A program made the position numbers and the translations under genes. From NCBI RefSeq assembly GCF_013141725.1, contig NZ_WHNZ01000061.1, positions 310,001 through 374,000 on the forward strand: DNA of 64,000 bases. The letters are read 5' to 3'. The first letter of the stretch is position 1. Each line of letters starts with the position of its first letter. Source of the stretch: Paenibacillus planticolens (GTDB lineage Bacteria; Bacillota; Bacilli; Paenibacillales; NBRC-103111). The notes beneath the pieces are model-generated. The model was not told the DNA's origin, made no database searches, and saw only the letters and a program-made list of their open reading frames with translations. Positions 1 through 7,606 of the stretch are shown here, piece by piece.

Positions 1-529
1 GCCCGTTTAACGTGAACGTTCTGCCCGTTCTGCGCATCTCTTCTTTATTCTCCTCTGTGAGCAGATCAACATTTGCAATGCCATTCCAACTGATAACACC
101 GGCGATTCGTTCAGGATGATCGAGTGCATAAATCAAACATACACCAGCTCCTCTGCTGTGTCCCAAAAGCAAGATAGGATTCTCGTCGTCTCCGGACAAT
201 TTTGCAATACGACCAATTTCCTTCACGACTGCGTCCAGATCTTCCAAATCTTTCGAGTACGTATCCCGGGCAAACTTCTCAAGCTCCGTAAATTGGAGCA
301 AGTCCTCCCCAACGCCATTGTGAGAGAAATTGATGGACATCACATTCACATTTGCTGCCAACGATTGCGCCACATGCGGAAACATCCCCCAGTCTTTGAA
401 GCCTTTGTATCCATGGCAAATGACGATCGTCCCCAGGGCCGGCTGTGACACAGCTTCGTAGTAATCCCCTCTGACCGTGCGATTCTCGGCTATATGTAGT
501 TCGAACGCCTTACCTTCGTTTAGCTGCAT
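1..529 (-). CDS. alpha/beta hydrolase, 3' end cut by window edge
   Basis: The first 176 residues of a cytoplasmic serine hydrolase are visible; the rest lies beyond position 1. The ATG at 529 follows an AAAGGGAGG ribosome site at 8-bp spacing. An oxyanion-type HGYKGFKDW stretch is followed by the nucleophile elbow GHSRG, which holds the predicted catalytic serine. The acid and histidine of the triad would be in the missing part. There is no signal peptide. The HGYKGFKDWG pattern resembles dienelactone-hydrolase or peptidase S9-like esterases, but the substrate cannot be told. It is transcribed away from the next gene, so the two share the 530-703 spacer. Confidence 0.8.
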   Translation of the reverse strand, partial: MQLNEGKAFELHIAENRTVRGDYYEAVSQPALGTIVICHGYKGFKDWGMFPHVAQSLAANVNVMSINFSHNGVGEDLLQFTELEKFARDTYSKDLEDLDAVVKEIGRIAKLSGDDENPILLLGHSRGAGVCLIYALDHPERIAGVISWNGIANVDLLTEENKEEMRRTGRTFTLNG

Positions 530-703
530 AAGTTTGCCTCCCTTTCTTGTATGGCTATATTTTAGCACAAATGCATTTCGGACAGCATGTCCCTGCGGAT
601 TGTTCATAAATTTAAGGCAAATAGTAAAAACTTGACTATGGCGTCTCAGACTGTCCCTTACGGTGTGAATCGCTCTAAATACAATCCAGGAGGAAGCTTA
701 CCT

Positions 704-1840
704 ATGCATCATACCCGAGCAACTCGCTTGCTCCGAACGATGATTTGCACCCTGTTGCTTTCCGTGCTATCCGTTGGTGTGTTAAGTCCGATGAACGAAA
801 GCTTTGGCCAAGACTACAACACTCAAGACACTGCTAACTCGCATACTTTTTTTCTGGTTGTCAAAGCATCGCCACATGCAGCCTACCAAACAGAAGCATC
901 CTTTCAAAATAAAAAACTGCAGCGGGAGCTTGAGAAGTTAACGGCTGGCCCTCCATATGCCGAAGCTTTATTGCCGGATACCACCCTGATGTATGCCCAA
1001 AAAGGACAGACGCAACACTATGGCGTCACGGTAAACGGGGAATTGGTTGATCTCGTGACGAAATCCACCATTGCTTTGTCCCCCGGCACGCAGGACGACC
1101 TCCGTCTGGAAGTCAGCGCCCTCCGAGCCAAGCATTATGGCGAAATTCTGACATGGGAAGACGTAAGCAAGGTCATCCCTAAATATAGCAAATTCACGAT
1201 TACCGATGTGGAGAGCGGCCTTAGCTTCGAAGGACAGCGCCGCGCAGGGTCCAACCACGCGGATGTCCAGCCGCTGACAAAGACCGATTCCGCGACGCTC
1301 AAAACCATTTACGGCGGCGCCTGGAGCTGGGACCGCAAAGCGGTCCTCGTGAAGTTTAACGGCCGCACGCTGGCCGGCTCCATGCACGGCATGCCGCATG
1401 GAGGAGACGGCATTCCCGGAAATGACTTCAACGGTCATTTCTGCATTCACTTCCTCGGGAGCGTCACGCACGGCTCCCGCTCCTCTGACCCGGCGCACCA
1501 GGTCATGGTGCACCGCGCTGCAGGCTTGCTGACGTCCTACATCAGCAAGCTTTCGCCTTGGGCGCTGATCGACGTCTGGATCAGCGGAGCGAACCAAGGT
1601 GACCTGCAGCTGCTGCAGGTCACTACAGGGCAAGAGCAGGCGGTGCATGTGCGCAGCATGCGCCGCCTGTCCAAGTCCGTGGAGCGGGATGTGTCCCAGC
1701 TCCTGGAGCTTGAGACCGCGGTCGACGTTACGGTTACACCGGCACGCGCTTCCGCGCCAACCCACAGGCGTGTGCTCTTTCGACTCGAAAGAGCGTCGCT
1801 CGATTCGCGCTGGTACATTCGCAGCGCGGTCATACAATGA
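704..1840 (+). CDS. exported protein with HFCIHF motif, possibly L,D-transpeptidase-like
   Basis: This 378-residue protein has an N-terminal signal sequence: basic HHTRATRLLR, a hydrophobic stretch, then small residues near position 30. The ATG at 704 is chosen because AGGAGG lies just upstream and the signal peptide follows directly; an upstream in-frame ATG at 587 lacks both. Around residues 225-260 it has the pattern SMHGMPHGG ... NDFNGHFCIHFLGSVTHG, a His/Cys-rich block. This resembles the catalytic His-x-Cys segment of YkuD-type L,D-transpeptidases without matching the usual SxGCIR form. A secreted wall-associated enzyme is inferred; no function is established. A strong hairpin terminator follows the stop. 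Confidence 0.75.
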   Translation: MHHTRATRLLRTMICTLLLSVLSVGVLSPMNESFGQDYNTQDTANSHTFFLVVKASPHAAYQTEASFQNKKLQRELEKLTAGPPYAEALLPDTTLMYAQKGQTQHYGVTVNGELVDLVTKSTIALSPGTQDDLRLEVSALRAKHYGEILTWEDVSKVIPKYSKFTITDVESGLSFEGQRRAGSNHADVQPLTKTDSATLKTIYGGAWSWDRKAVLVKFNGRTLAGSMHGMPHGGDGIPGNDFNGHFCIHFLGSVTHGSRSSDPAHQVMVHRAAGLLTSYISKLSPWALIDVWISGANQGDLQLLQVTTGQEQAVHVRSMRRLSKSVERDVSQLLELETAVDVTVTPARASAPTHRRVLFRLERASLDSRWYIRSAVIQ

Positions 1841-1841
1841 C

Positions 1842-1886
1842 AGAAAGCCCGTCATCTCTCCATTCACATGAGATGACGGGCTTTCT
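1842..1886. terminator. bidirectional rho-independent terminator
   Basis: A 17-bp perfect stem (arms 1842-1858 and 1870-1886, core AAGCCCGTCATCTC) is followed by a T-rich tract on the plus strand and preceded by an A-rich tract. It lies between the convergent exported-protein and DUF1906 genes, so it can stop transcription from both sides. Confidence 0.85.
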
Positions 1887-1890
1887 TTTC

Positions 1891-2637
1891 TTATTGCAGC
1901 GGCTGGCCGGAAGCTTTCCGCAGTTCATTCGCCAATCGGTGGAACTCCGCGCGAGCTGGGAGCGAGGTCGTGGCATCGTAGCCGGCGGAAAGAAAAGGGA
2001 TCATCACATTGGCATCCTTTGGTGCAAGTGGATAAGTAACCGGAGGATTAGGAGTTGTTGCTATGTTCCACCAGCCTTCACTGCCATATGACTCATCTTG
2101 ATCGATTTGGATGCCATTCTCAGAAACATCGTTCAAATACTGATAAATGTGAATAAAGGATGATTTAGCTCCGCCGCTCCAGGCATAGGTCTGCCAAAAA
2201 TGCGAGCAGGCACTCGCATTCTTAACGGCTTCCATCACCGCATAAGAGCCGTATACCCCTGTGGTATATTCCGGTGTCGCTTCGCTTGCCCCTTGGATAT
2301 ATGCAATGACAGTTGCCATTTGAGTGCTTGTAGCGTCGAAATCAACTGCAAAATAAATACAGCTTCCTGCAGGTTGTCCCAGCTGATGAGCCACCTGTAC
2401 CGCGGCAGCGCCGTCAGCTAGTCCCGCGCTCCTTCCGCCGAGAGCCCGATCTGCCGTAGTTTCGAAGACAGATACGATTTCCAATCCTGCCTGGCTAATC
2501 GCTTCCGCTTCGCTCTTCGTTAATGCCTTACTCCCGCTTGGCACGAGATATCTGGCCACAAACGAGTAGCCATTCTTGACGAAAGCAGCGGCGGTCTGTG
2601 CCGTTAAAGGCGTTGAACAATCAAAACCTTTGGTCAC
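1891..2637 (-). CDS. DUF1906 glycoside-hydrolase-like protein
   Basis: This 248-residue protein begins with the GFDCSTPL segment typical of DUF1906 (Rv2525c-like) proteins. These have a TIM-barrel fold related to GH25 muramidases. Family landmarks include the RYLVP strand, YFAVDFDAT near residue 98, GVYGSY, QTYAWSG and IDQDES near the end. The conserved acidic residues on these strands suggest a carbohydrate- or peptidoglycan-active barrel, though enzymatic activity is unproven for most members. No signal peptide is visible. The start is a GTG at 2637 preceded by TAGGTGAT. It stands alone, with a shared terminator downstream and no regulatory partner. Confidence 0.8.
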   Translation of the reverse strand: MTKGFDCSTPLTAQTAAAFVKNGYSFVARYLVPSGSKALTKSEAEAISQAGLEIVSVFETTADRALGGRSAGLADGAAAVQVAHQLGQPAGSCIYFAVDFDATSTQMATVIAYIQGASEATPEYTTGVYGSYAVMEAVKNASACSHFWQTYAWSGGAKSSFIHIYQYLNDVSENGIQIDQDESYGSEGWWNIATTPNPPVTYPLAPKDANVMIPFLSAGYDATTSLPARAEFHRLANELRKASGQPLQ

Positions 2638-2727
2638 TTTCTATCACCTAATTTCTACTAGTTTCCTACATCATATGCTCGTAAACAATAGATGCTACTC
2701 ATCAAATGAGTTACTTATCAAAGGAAA

Positions 2728-2770
2728 GCAAAAAAGGCCCCTACCTATGAAGATAAGAAGCCTTTTATTA
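2728..2770 (-). terminator. possible terminator overlapping the DUF2277 stop codon
   Basis: AAAAGGC and GCCTTTT arms enclose a roughly 20-nt loop, with an A-run (T-run on the minus strand) at the left arm. The stem runs into the stop codon of the DUF2277 gene. The loop is long, so this is only a moderate candidate. Confidence 0.4.
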
Positions 2771-3055
2771 AGGGATAAGCTTTTGTACGGTTCCGAATCG
2801 TTTGGCATTTCTGGCACGAGCACGCTCGATCTCAACGTCCCGGTTGCGCGGCTCCGCATTGGTCACAAGCGAATCCATCAATTGACGTGCAGCCTGTGCC
2901 ACCTCGTGAACCGCTTGGTTGAACACTTCCTCGTTCGCTTTCGAAGGTGCGGTGAAACCCGAAATCTTTCTCACGAATTGTAGAGAAGCTGCCCGAATCT
3001 CATCATCCGTTACAACAGGTTCAAAATTAAACAGCGGCTTAATATTTCGGCACAT
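2768..3055 (-). CDS. DUF2277 family protein
   Basis: This is a small soluble protein of 95 residues. It starts MCRNIKPLFNFEP and contains AASLQFVRKISGF and the Arg-rich NRDVEIERARARNAKRFG tail characteristic of DUF2277. The family is widespread in bacteria and has no assigned function. The ATG at 3055 is preferred over the GTG one codon upstream because family members begin MCRN and AAAAGGAG then sits 9 bp away. A short inverted repeat AGTTAAGTTTAACT (3104-3117) lies upstream and may belong to its promoter region. No neighbouring gene suggests a pathway. Confidence 0.8.
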   Translation of the reverse strand: MCRNIKPLFNFEPVVTDDEIRAASLQFVRKISGFTAPSKANEEVFNQAVHEVAQAARQLMDSLVTNAEPRNRDVEIERARARNAKRFGTVQKLIP

Positions 3056-3167
3056 CACACGCAGCTCCTTTTCAAAATGGTGGGAAGGGTAATTGATTTA
3101 ATTAGTTAAGTTTAACTTATCTATATGTGTTTGTAAAACTCAAACTCCCTCCTTATCGGCTTAAACA

Positions 3168-4370
3168 CTACTCTTGCAGTGGCTGCAAGCTGCGCTTTTT
3201 ACTTTTAACCGATAAGATGAAACAAATTAACAAGACTAGACACGCCAGCGTATACGGATAATTGACATCCAAGTCAAATAAAAAACCAGCTGCAATAGGC
3301 CCAGCTATATTGCCAAGACTTGTAAAGGCAGAATTCAAGCCGGCAACATAGCCTTGCTGATCCTTAGCCACCATTGACATTTGCGTACTGATAGCCGGCC
3401 GTAAGATATCGATCGCCAAAAATACAATAAAGGTAACGGCAAAAATCATCCAGAATTGGTGAACGAAAAGCGTCAGCAAAATAAACAAACCTGCAAAGAA
3501 GAGACAAAGGGAAATGACGAGCCGCTCCCCAAAACGCTTCAATATCCAGCTGAAGACCGTAACTTGCACTACAGCCCCGGCTATGGACCCAAACGTTATA
3601 ATAAAGGCGATATCCTTTGGCTGAAAACCGAATTTTCGATCCACAAACAGCCCGAAGATCGTTTCAAAATTAGCAAGTCCGAATGACATCACAAAAACGA
3701 TGATTAAGCTTAAAAAATAAGGCTCTCTGTAGGCGTACCTCAATTGAGAAAAAAGTCCTCTTTTTTCAACTTCAATCGAAGGAGTATCGGATAAATTCTC
3801 ATGTGCAGGAAGCGACTCCCGAAGAATAAGCATAGTGATACATGCCGCGAGAATCCCGGCTGCCGCCGCAAAATAAAAAGGCATGCGGATACCGAATTCT
3901 GCAATATAACCGCCAATGCCCGGTCCAATAATAAAGCCCGTTGTAATTGCTGCTGTAATATACCCCATCCCTACTGCTCGCTCTTCCTGTGTCGTGATAT
4001 CTGCTGCGTAAGCCATAACGGCTGGCATAATCATTGCCGCACTGATGCCGCCCAGCATCCTAGATGCAAAGAGCAGGCCAGATGAGCTGGCTAATCCAAA
4101 CATCCCCTCAGAGACGGCGAACACAATCATGCCGATAACAATCATTCTTTTTCTGCCGAAGGAATCGGCCAAACGACCGGCGAGCGGCGAGCAAAGAAAC
4201 TGCGTCAGCGAGAATGCGGCGACCAACAGGCCGATAATCCCTCCTGTAATGCCAAGACTCTCCATGAACTTAGGCATAATAGGGATGACAAGTCCTATTC
4301 CTGAAAAAACTAGAAGTAAATTAAGCATGAGTATGAATAAGGCACCTTGATGTTTAGTCAATAATTTCAT
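3168..4370 (-). CDS. MFS drug-efflux transporter
   Basis: This 400-residue, 12-helix membrane protein belongs to the DHA1 (drug:H+ antiporter) branch of the major facilitator superfamily. The loop-2 motif A reads GRLADSFGRKRM near residue 65. An antiporter motif-C-like segment GFIIGPGIGGYIAEFG lies in TM5, and a second motif-A-like loop is present in the C-half. These are typical of multidrug or tetracycline-type pumps. GGGAGA precedes the ATG by about 8 bp. A perfect 24-bp palindrome just upstream matches another before the adjacent TetR gene, so the pump is probably repressed by that regulator and induced by a substrate. The drug cannot be predicted. Confidence 0.85.
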   Translation of the reverse strand: MKLLTKHQGALFILMLNLLLVFSGIGLVIPIMPKFMESLGITGGIIGLLVAAFSLTQFLCSPLAGRLADSFGRKRMIVIGMIVFAVSEGMFGLASSSGLLFASRMLGGISAAMIMPAVMAYAADITTQEERAVGMGYITAAITTGFIIGPGIGGYIAEFGIRMPFYFAAAAGILAACITMLILRESLPAHENLSDTPSIEVEKRGLFSQLRYAYREPYFLSLIIVFVMSFGLANFETIFGLFVDRKFGFQPKDIAFIITFGSIAGAVVQVTVFSWILKRFGERLVISLCLFFAGLFILLTLFVHQFWMIFAVTFIVFLAIDILRPAISTQMSMVAKDQQGYVAGLNSAFTSLGNIAGPIAAGFLFDLDVNYPYTLACLVLLICFILSVKSKKRSLQPLQE

Positions 4371-4392
4371 TTGTTCTTTCTCCCATCATAAT

Positions 4393-4416
4393 AATACTGA
4401 ATATATATTCAGTATT
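4393..4416. promoter_or_regulatory. TetR operator upstream of MFS gene
   Basis: This is a perfect 24-bp palindrome with half-site AATACTGAATAT followed by its exact complement. It lies 23 bp upstream of the transporter start and recurs with three differences at 5086-5109 before the tetR gene. That is the arrangement expected for one repressor binding both promoters. Confidence 0.75.
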
Positions 4417-4432
4417 TTAATAAAAAAAAAGG

Positions 4433-5032
4433 CTAGCGGGTCGGCTTGGCAATGCCCTGCAGAAACACATCCATAGCCAACCGATAAGCCGCTAGCGCTT
4501 CCTCACGTTCCATTCTCCGGCTATGTTGACTTAGCCCAAGCAGCAGACTGTCCAAAATAATCGCGAGAGTGGACACATTCGTAATTTCAAATTCATGATT
4601 ATCGATCCCCGTCTGAAGCAACTGGCGATTAAAGTCAATATACCCTTTGACCATTTCGTTAATTCGCTCCTCCACATCCGGAGCTTTCTCCGCGTTATTG
4701 AAGAACTCATCAGCGGCCTTCGTCAACGGATGACTCAGTTGATCATGCGCCAAATGCTCCGCCATGCCATATAATTTATCGGTTGTAGTAGGGTACAGCT
4801 TTTCCTTGGCCAACCAAGTCGTATCCCATTCCTTGTTCCAATCTTCAAGTAAGTATAAAAAAAGCCCTTCCTTATTCTTGAAATGATAATAAATGTTACC
4901 GGCACTGCACCCGGCTGCTTTTACAATGTCTTCAATTGCGGTTGCTTTGTAGCCTTTTTGAGCAAATAAAGCCTTTGCTGCATCGGTGATCTTCTTCTTT
5001 GTTTGCTCGGTTTGCTGTTTCTTTTTATTCAC
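4433..5032 (-). CDS. TetR/AcrR family repressor
   Basis: The protein has about 199 residues with an N-terminal helix-turn-helix: KKKITDAAKALFAQKGYKAT, then IEDIVKAAGCSAGNIYYHFKNKEGLF. This is the classic TetR DNA-binding domain. The remainder is an all-helical ligand/dimer domain. The GTG at 5032 is preferred because the HTH then begins at the usual distance and a GTGGTGA ribosome-site-like stretch lies upstream; a GTG at 5080 would add 16 unrelated residues and sit almost against the operator. It is followed by the MFS pump, and operator copies precede both genes. It is therefore inferred to control itself and the pump. Confidence 0.85.
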   Translation of the reverse strand: MNKKKQQTEQTKKKITDAAKALFAQKGYKATAIEDIVKAAGCSAGNIYYHFKNKEGLFLYLLEDWNKEWDTTWLAKEKLYPTTTDKLYGMAEHLAHDQLSHPLTKAADEFFNNAEKAPDVEERINEMVKGYIDFNRQLLQTGIDNHEFEITNVSTLAIILDSLLLGLSQHSRRMEREEALAAYRLAMDVFLQGIAKPTR

Positions 5033-5085
5033 ACATGCTTCACCACTTTCCAGCTGAAAGATGCTTGAGAGGACAACCACCTTAT

Positions 5086-5109
5086 AACACTGAACATTTA
5101 TTCAGTATT
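5086..5109. promoter_or_regulatory. TetR operator upstream of tetR gene
   Basis: The 24-bp imperfect palindrome AACACTGAAC-N4-TTCAGTATT differs at three positions from the perfect palindrome at 4393-4416. Its place just upstream of the regulator suggests autorepression. Confidence 0.7.
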
Positions 5110-5151
5110 ATAAGCGATTATTGAAGTCTTTGCAAACTCTTGTAAAAGTGC

Positions 5152-5198
5152 ACAAGCCTCTCAATCTCCACTTTTCAGTAGTAGAATGAGAGGCTTGT
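5152..5198 (+). terminator. stable hairpin with plus-strand T-run
   Basis: ACAAGCCTCTCA and its complement TGAGAGGCTTGT enclose a 23-nt loop and are followed by TTTTGTG on the plus strand. No plus-strand gene precedes it, so it may be a relic or act against antisense transcription from the tetR side. Confidence 0.5.
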
Positions 5199-5218
5199 TT
5201 TGTGTCCGAAAATAATAA

Positions 5219-5243
5219 AAAACCCTTATAAACCAAGGGTTTT
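5219..5243 (-). terminator. terminator of the tRNA pair
   Basis: AAAACCCTT / AAGGGTTTT arms with a 7-nt loop are followed on the minus strand by a T-rich stretch. It lies immediately downstream of the two minus-strand tRNA genes. Confidence 0.65.
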
Positions 5244-5250
5244 CGTGCTA

Positions 5251-5324
5251 TGGGCCCAGAGGGACTCGAACCCCCGACCAATCGGTTATGAGCCGACCGC
5301 TCTAACCAACTGAGCTATAGGCCC
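5251..5324 (-). tRNA. tRNA with CAU anticodon, probably tRNA-Ile2
   Basis: The cloverleaf folds with acceptor GGGCCTA pairing TGGGCCC and discriminator A. The D-arm is GCTCAGTTGGTTAGAGC, the anticodon arm CGGCTCATAACCG, and the T-arm GGGGGTTCGAGTCCCTC. The anticodon is CAT. The anticodon loop CTCATAA and the GTTGGTTAGAGC D-arm resemble the Bacillus lysidine tRNA-Ile2 more than elongator tRNA-Met, whose loop is TTCATAC, but methionine cannot be excluded. The 3' CCA is not encoded. It is cotranscribed with the initiator tRNA upstream. Confidence 0.9.
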
Positions 5325-5334
5325 TAATGAAATT

Positions 5335-5411
5335 TGGTTGCGGGGGCAGGATTTGAACCTGCGGCCTTCGGGTTATGAGCCCGACGAGCTACCGAGCTGC
5401 TCCACCCCGCG
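5335..5411 (-). tRNA. initiator tRNA-fMet(CAU)
   Basis: The 77-nt cloverleaf has an encoded CCA end. It shows the initiator hallmarks: 5' CGCGGGG with an unpaired first base opposite A72, and GGG/CCC pairs in the anticodon stem (GGGCTCATAACCC). It is the promoter-proximal gene of a two-tRNA unit. Confidence 0.93.
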
Positions 5412-5501
5412 TCATGTGTGCCGCTCAACAGCGACAAAAATAAATATACACTAAGCGCGAGTGGTAAGTCAAGCGTTAATTTTTAGAAGACACGTAGAAA
5501 T

Positions 5502-5666
5502 TTACGTATTGTAACGAACGCCGAAACGTCCCTTTTTCGATTTAAATACTTCCACTTCTTGCGGGCATTCATACCCATAAATCCACCAGTCTTCTTCCAT
5601 TCTTTTCGCCAAACAGCCCGCTTGAAACTTGGAATCATATAATTTTGCCCAATATATCCAGTTCAT
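5502..5666 (-). CDS. small hypothetical protein, 54 aa
   Basis: The ATG at 5666 follows GGAGTGATTGCG, a usable ribosome site, and the frame stays open for 54 codons to a TAA. The peptide starts MNWIYWAKLYDSKF and is rich in aromatic and charged residues, with two cysteines (C18 and C34) and a DWWIYGYECPQEVEVF centre. It has no signal peptide or membrane helix. I do not recognise a family. The good ribosome site, coherent composition and isolated position between the tRNAs and an exported-protein operon support a real gene. Confidence 0.65.
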   Translation of the reverse strand: MNWIYWAKLYDSKFQAGCLAKRMEEDWWIYGYECPQEVEVFKSKKGRFGVRYNT

Positions 5667-5775
5667 CGCAATCACTCCGTTTTGTTGAAATCGATAATGC
5701 TATCTTATCCAAAATTAAACGGACTTATGAGTCCATCGGAATTGACAGGAAGATGCCGTTAACGAAATGAAAAAA

Positions 5776-5816
5776 AACCGCTTAGACTGTGCTTTCGGCA
5801 CAAATTCCAAGCGGTT
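5776..5816 (-). terminator. terminator of the RND operon
   Basis: AACCGCTT / AAGCGGTT arms carry an inner TGTGC/GCACA hairpin and are followed on the minus strand by eight T residues. It sits just after the stop of the exported protein that ends the RND operon. Confidence 0.85.
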
Positions 5817-5830
5817 GTCTATGAATGCAA

Positions 5831-7582
5831 CTATTGTTTAAAAGATGTCAGCAACCGTTTAACGGTTTCTCCATTTTCGTTGGTGAAGGTCTCATAAATT
5901 TTGACTTGAATCGGATAATCCAGTTGACCGGATCTCACGTTGAAATCCATCGTATTCGTCCCACTGTGCAATCTTGCTTCGCCTGCCAAGTCCTGCGTCG
6001 TTTTTCCAATCGGATTTCCGACATTATCAAATAATTCAAAGGAAAGCTTGTTGTTATACTTATCCACTGTAACCTGTTGATCCGGGTTGATGTCCAGCTC
6101 CAACTTCAGCTTGTAGTCATACGTCAAGGCAGCTAGATATAGCGCTGTAATGCTCCAGTCCTTAATTTTGATTTCATATGGATATACATGAATAGCATTG
6201 TTCGTCAATTCATTTTTCTGAACGGGCACTTTCGCCGTAGCCAGCAATGATTTATATGTTGTATCTGAGCTTGCTTGTTGGCTGTAGAGATTCATTTTCA
6301 AGCCCTCGCCAGTTTCTGAGGCAGGAAGAGCATACGAATAGCTGACAATATAGGAGGCCTTAGGAACGACGCTCAGAGCTGTAGCCGCCTGTCTTCTGCC
6401 ACCGTAAGCATATCCGTCTTTGCTGACAAGCTCGGTTTGAATGGCCGGAATCGGGATCGGACGATCGCTGTTATTCGTTAATTTAAACTTGGCAATAGCT
6501 GTGTTGAAACCGTCGTCTTCATTATTTGTAATATGGAGCTCGACAAGTGATACATCGACATTGGATGGTACGAATTTGTTCGTCGAATCCAATTTGACAG
6601 GCGTGCCCAGCGTGTAGGCTGGAGCTGGAATGACGCCTTGCGTAGCTGCCCCAATCGGGAGCAAGATGTTCGCGCGCCCTACGCGATAAGTTTCCTCTTG
6701 AAACTTGCCATCGCCAAGCGCCACGACAAAGCTCTCCGGAGACACGACGTTCAAACTGGTGAATTCTGTGTCCAAATCGGTAGGAATAACGACGTGGATA
6801 TACTTTTTCTCACCCGGGTCAAGTACAACGGAAGCTTCGGCGCGGTTGCCGGAGTATACCGTGCTCTCCGTTTTGCCGTCGATTCCGAAATTCGGGACCG
6901 TTTGGCGTTCATTCGTCGGGTTTACGACTTGAATTTGAACGACAGTGGACACGCCTTTGGCTGTAATTTCCTTATGGATATCCACAGGGATGAATCCAAT
7001 CTGCGACTTCAAGGAAGGCAGCGCGAAGGGCTCTCCCCATTTGAGGAGGGCGGATGATTTGGTAATCGTGCTGTCGCTGCCATTCCAGACGAGCGCCGCG
7101 TCAACAGGGACACTTAGCAGTGTCGTTTCTTTTTTCGGATACACTTCCATATCAACATCAACAAAGCTAAGCTCACTTAGTGCGGCGTCATCGCTGCGCT
7201 CTACGGTACTCAAGTAACTAAGCTCTTGCTGCGATTTTGGTTGAATGGACTTTGGATTTTTGGCACTTGGCTGCAGTGTATATACGGTACCGTCCGCCAT
7301 GCTGACGCGCATTTCAAAGTCAGGCACTCGAGTCACTTTGCCGCTTGTATTTTTAATCCGAATGACTGCGCCAAGCTTCGTTGAATTGGATTCATGCTCA
7401 TTGAGAATGCTTTTGATCTCAACTTCAACGTTGTCTTTCAGGACATAGCTCGTAATTGCGCTTGTTTGAGCAAAAACAGCCGGGCTCACACTCTCCGCAG
7501 CCCATGCAGGAAAAGAAGCGGTAGTTAAAAGTGTAGCGGATAGTACTATGGTGGCCAGAGATCTCTTCATTTTCTTATTCAC
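5831..7582 (-). CDS. large exported beta-rich protein, paralogue of 12297-14447
   Basis: This 583-residue protein has a Sec signal peptide: KKMKRSLATIVLSATLL followed by an AWAA cleavage region. The GTG at 7582 follows GGAGGAG by 6 bp. The mature chain is a string of beta-sandwich-like units sharing a pattern of N-T/S, then PxF, a DGxxY turn and an INP/QPKS-x-x-ELSY edge, resembling DUF4352 or FxLYD-type modules. A C-terminal block begins HVYPYEIKIKDWSI. The same leader (ATI-LSAT), repeat grammar and PY-I-I block occur in the 716-residue protein at 12297-14447. It is the last gene of the RND operon, so it may be an extracytoplasmic partner or substrate of the pump. The function is unknown. 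Confidence 0.8.
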   Translation of the reverse strand: MNKKMKRSLATIVLSATLLTTASFPAWAAESVSPAVFAQTSAITSYVLKDNVEVEIKSILNEHESNSTKLGAVIRIKNTSGKVTRVPDFEMRVSMADGTVYTLQPSAKNPKSIQPKSQQELSYLSTVERSDDAALSELSFVDVDMEVYPKKETTLLSVPVDAALVWNGSDSTITKSSALLKWGEPFALPSLKSQIGFIPVDIHKEITAKGVSTVVQIQVVNPTNERQTVPNFGIDGKTESTVYSGNRAEASVVLDPGEKKYIHVVIPTDLDTEFTSLNVVSPESFVVALGDGKFQEETYRVGRANILLPIGAATQGVIPAPAYTLGTPVKLDSTNKFVPSNVDVSLVELHITNNEDDGFNTAIAKFKLTNNSDRPIPIPAIQTELVSKDGYAYGGRRQAATALSVVPKASYIVSYSYALPASETGEGLKMNLYSQQASSDTTYKSLLATAKVPVQKNELTNNAIHVYPYEIKIKDWSITALYLAALTYDYKLKLELDINPDQQVTVDKYNNKLSFELFDNVGNPIGKTTQDLAGEARLHSGTNTMDFNVRSGQLDYPIQVKIYETFTNENGETVKRLLTSFKQ

Positions 7583-7606
7583 GTGGTTCTCCTCCTTGAG
7601 CTCATG

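Noticed and set aside
968-1867. Long open frame (299 codons) on the minus strand across the exported-protein gene
   Set aside because: Its translation is Arg/Ala/His-rich without recognisable motifs and lies opposite a gene with a signal peptide and ribosome site; it is a frame shadow in GC-rich sequence.
3104-3117. Palindrome AGTTAAGTTTAACT upstream of the DUF2277 gene
   Set aside because: It is short and AT-rich, found once, with no regulator linked; chance occurrence is likely.
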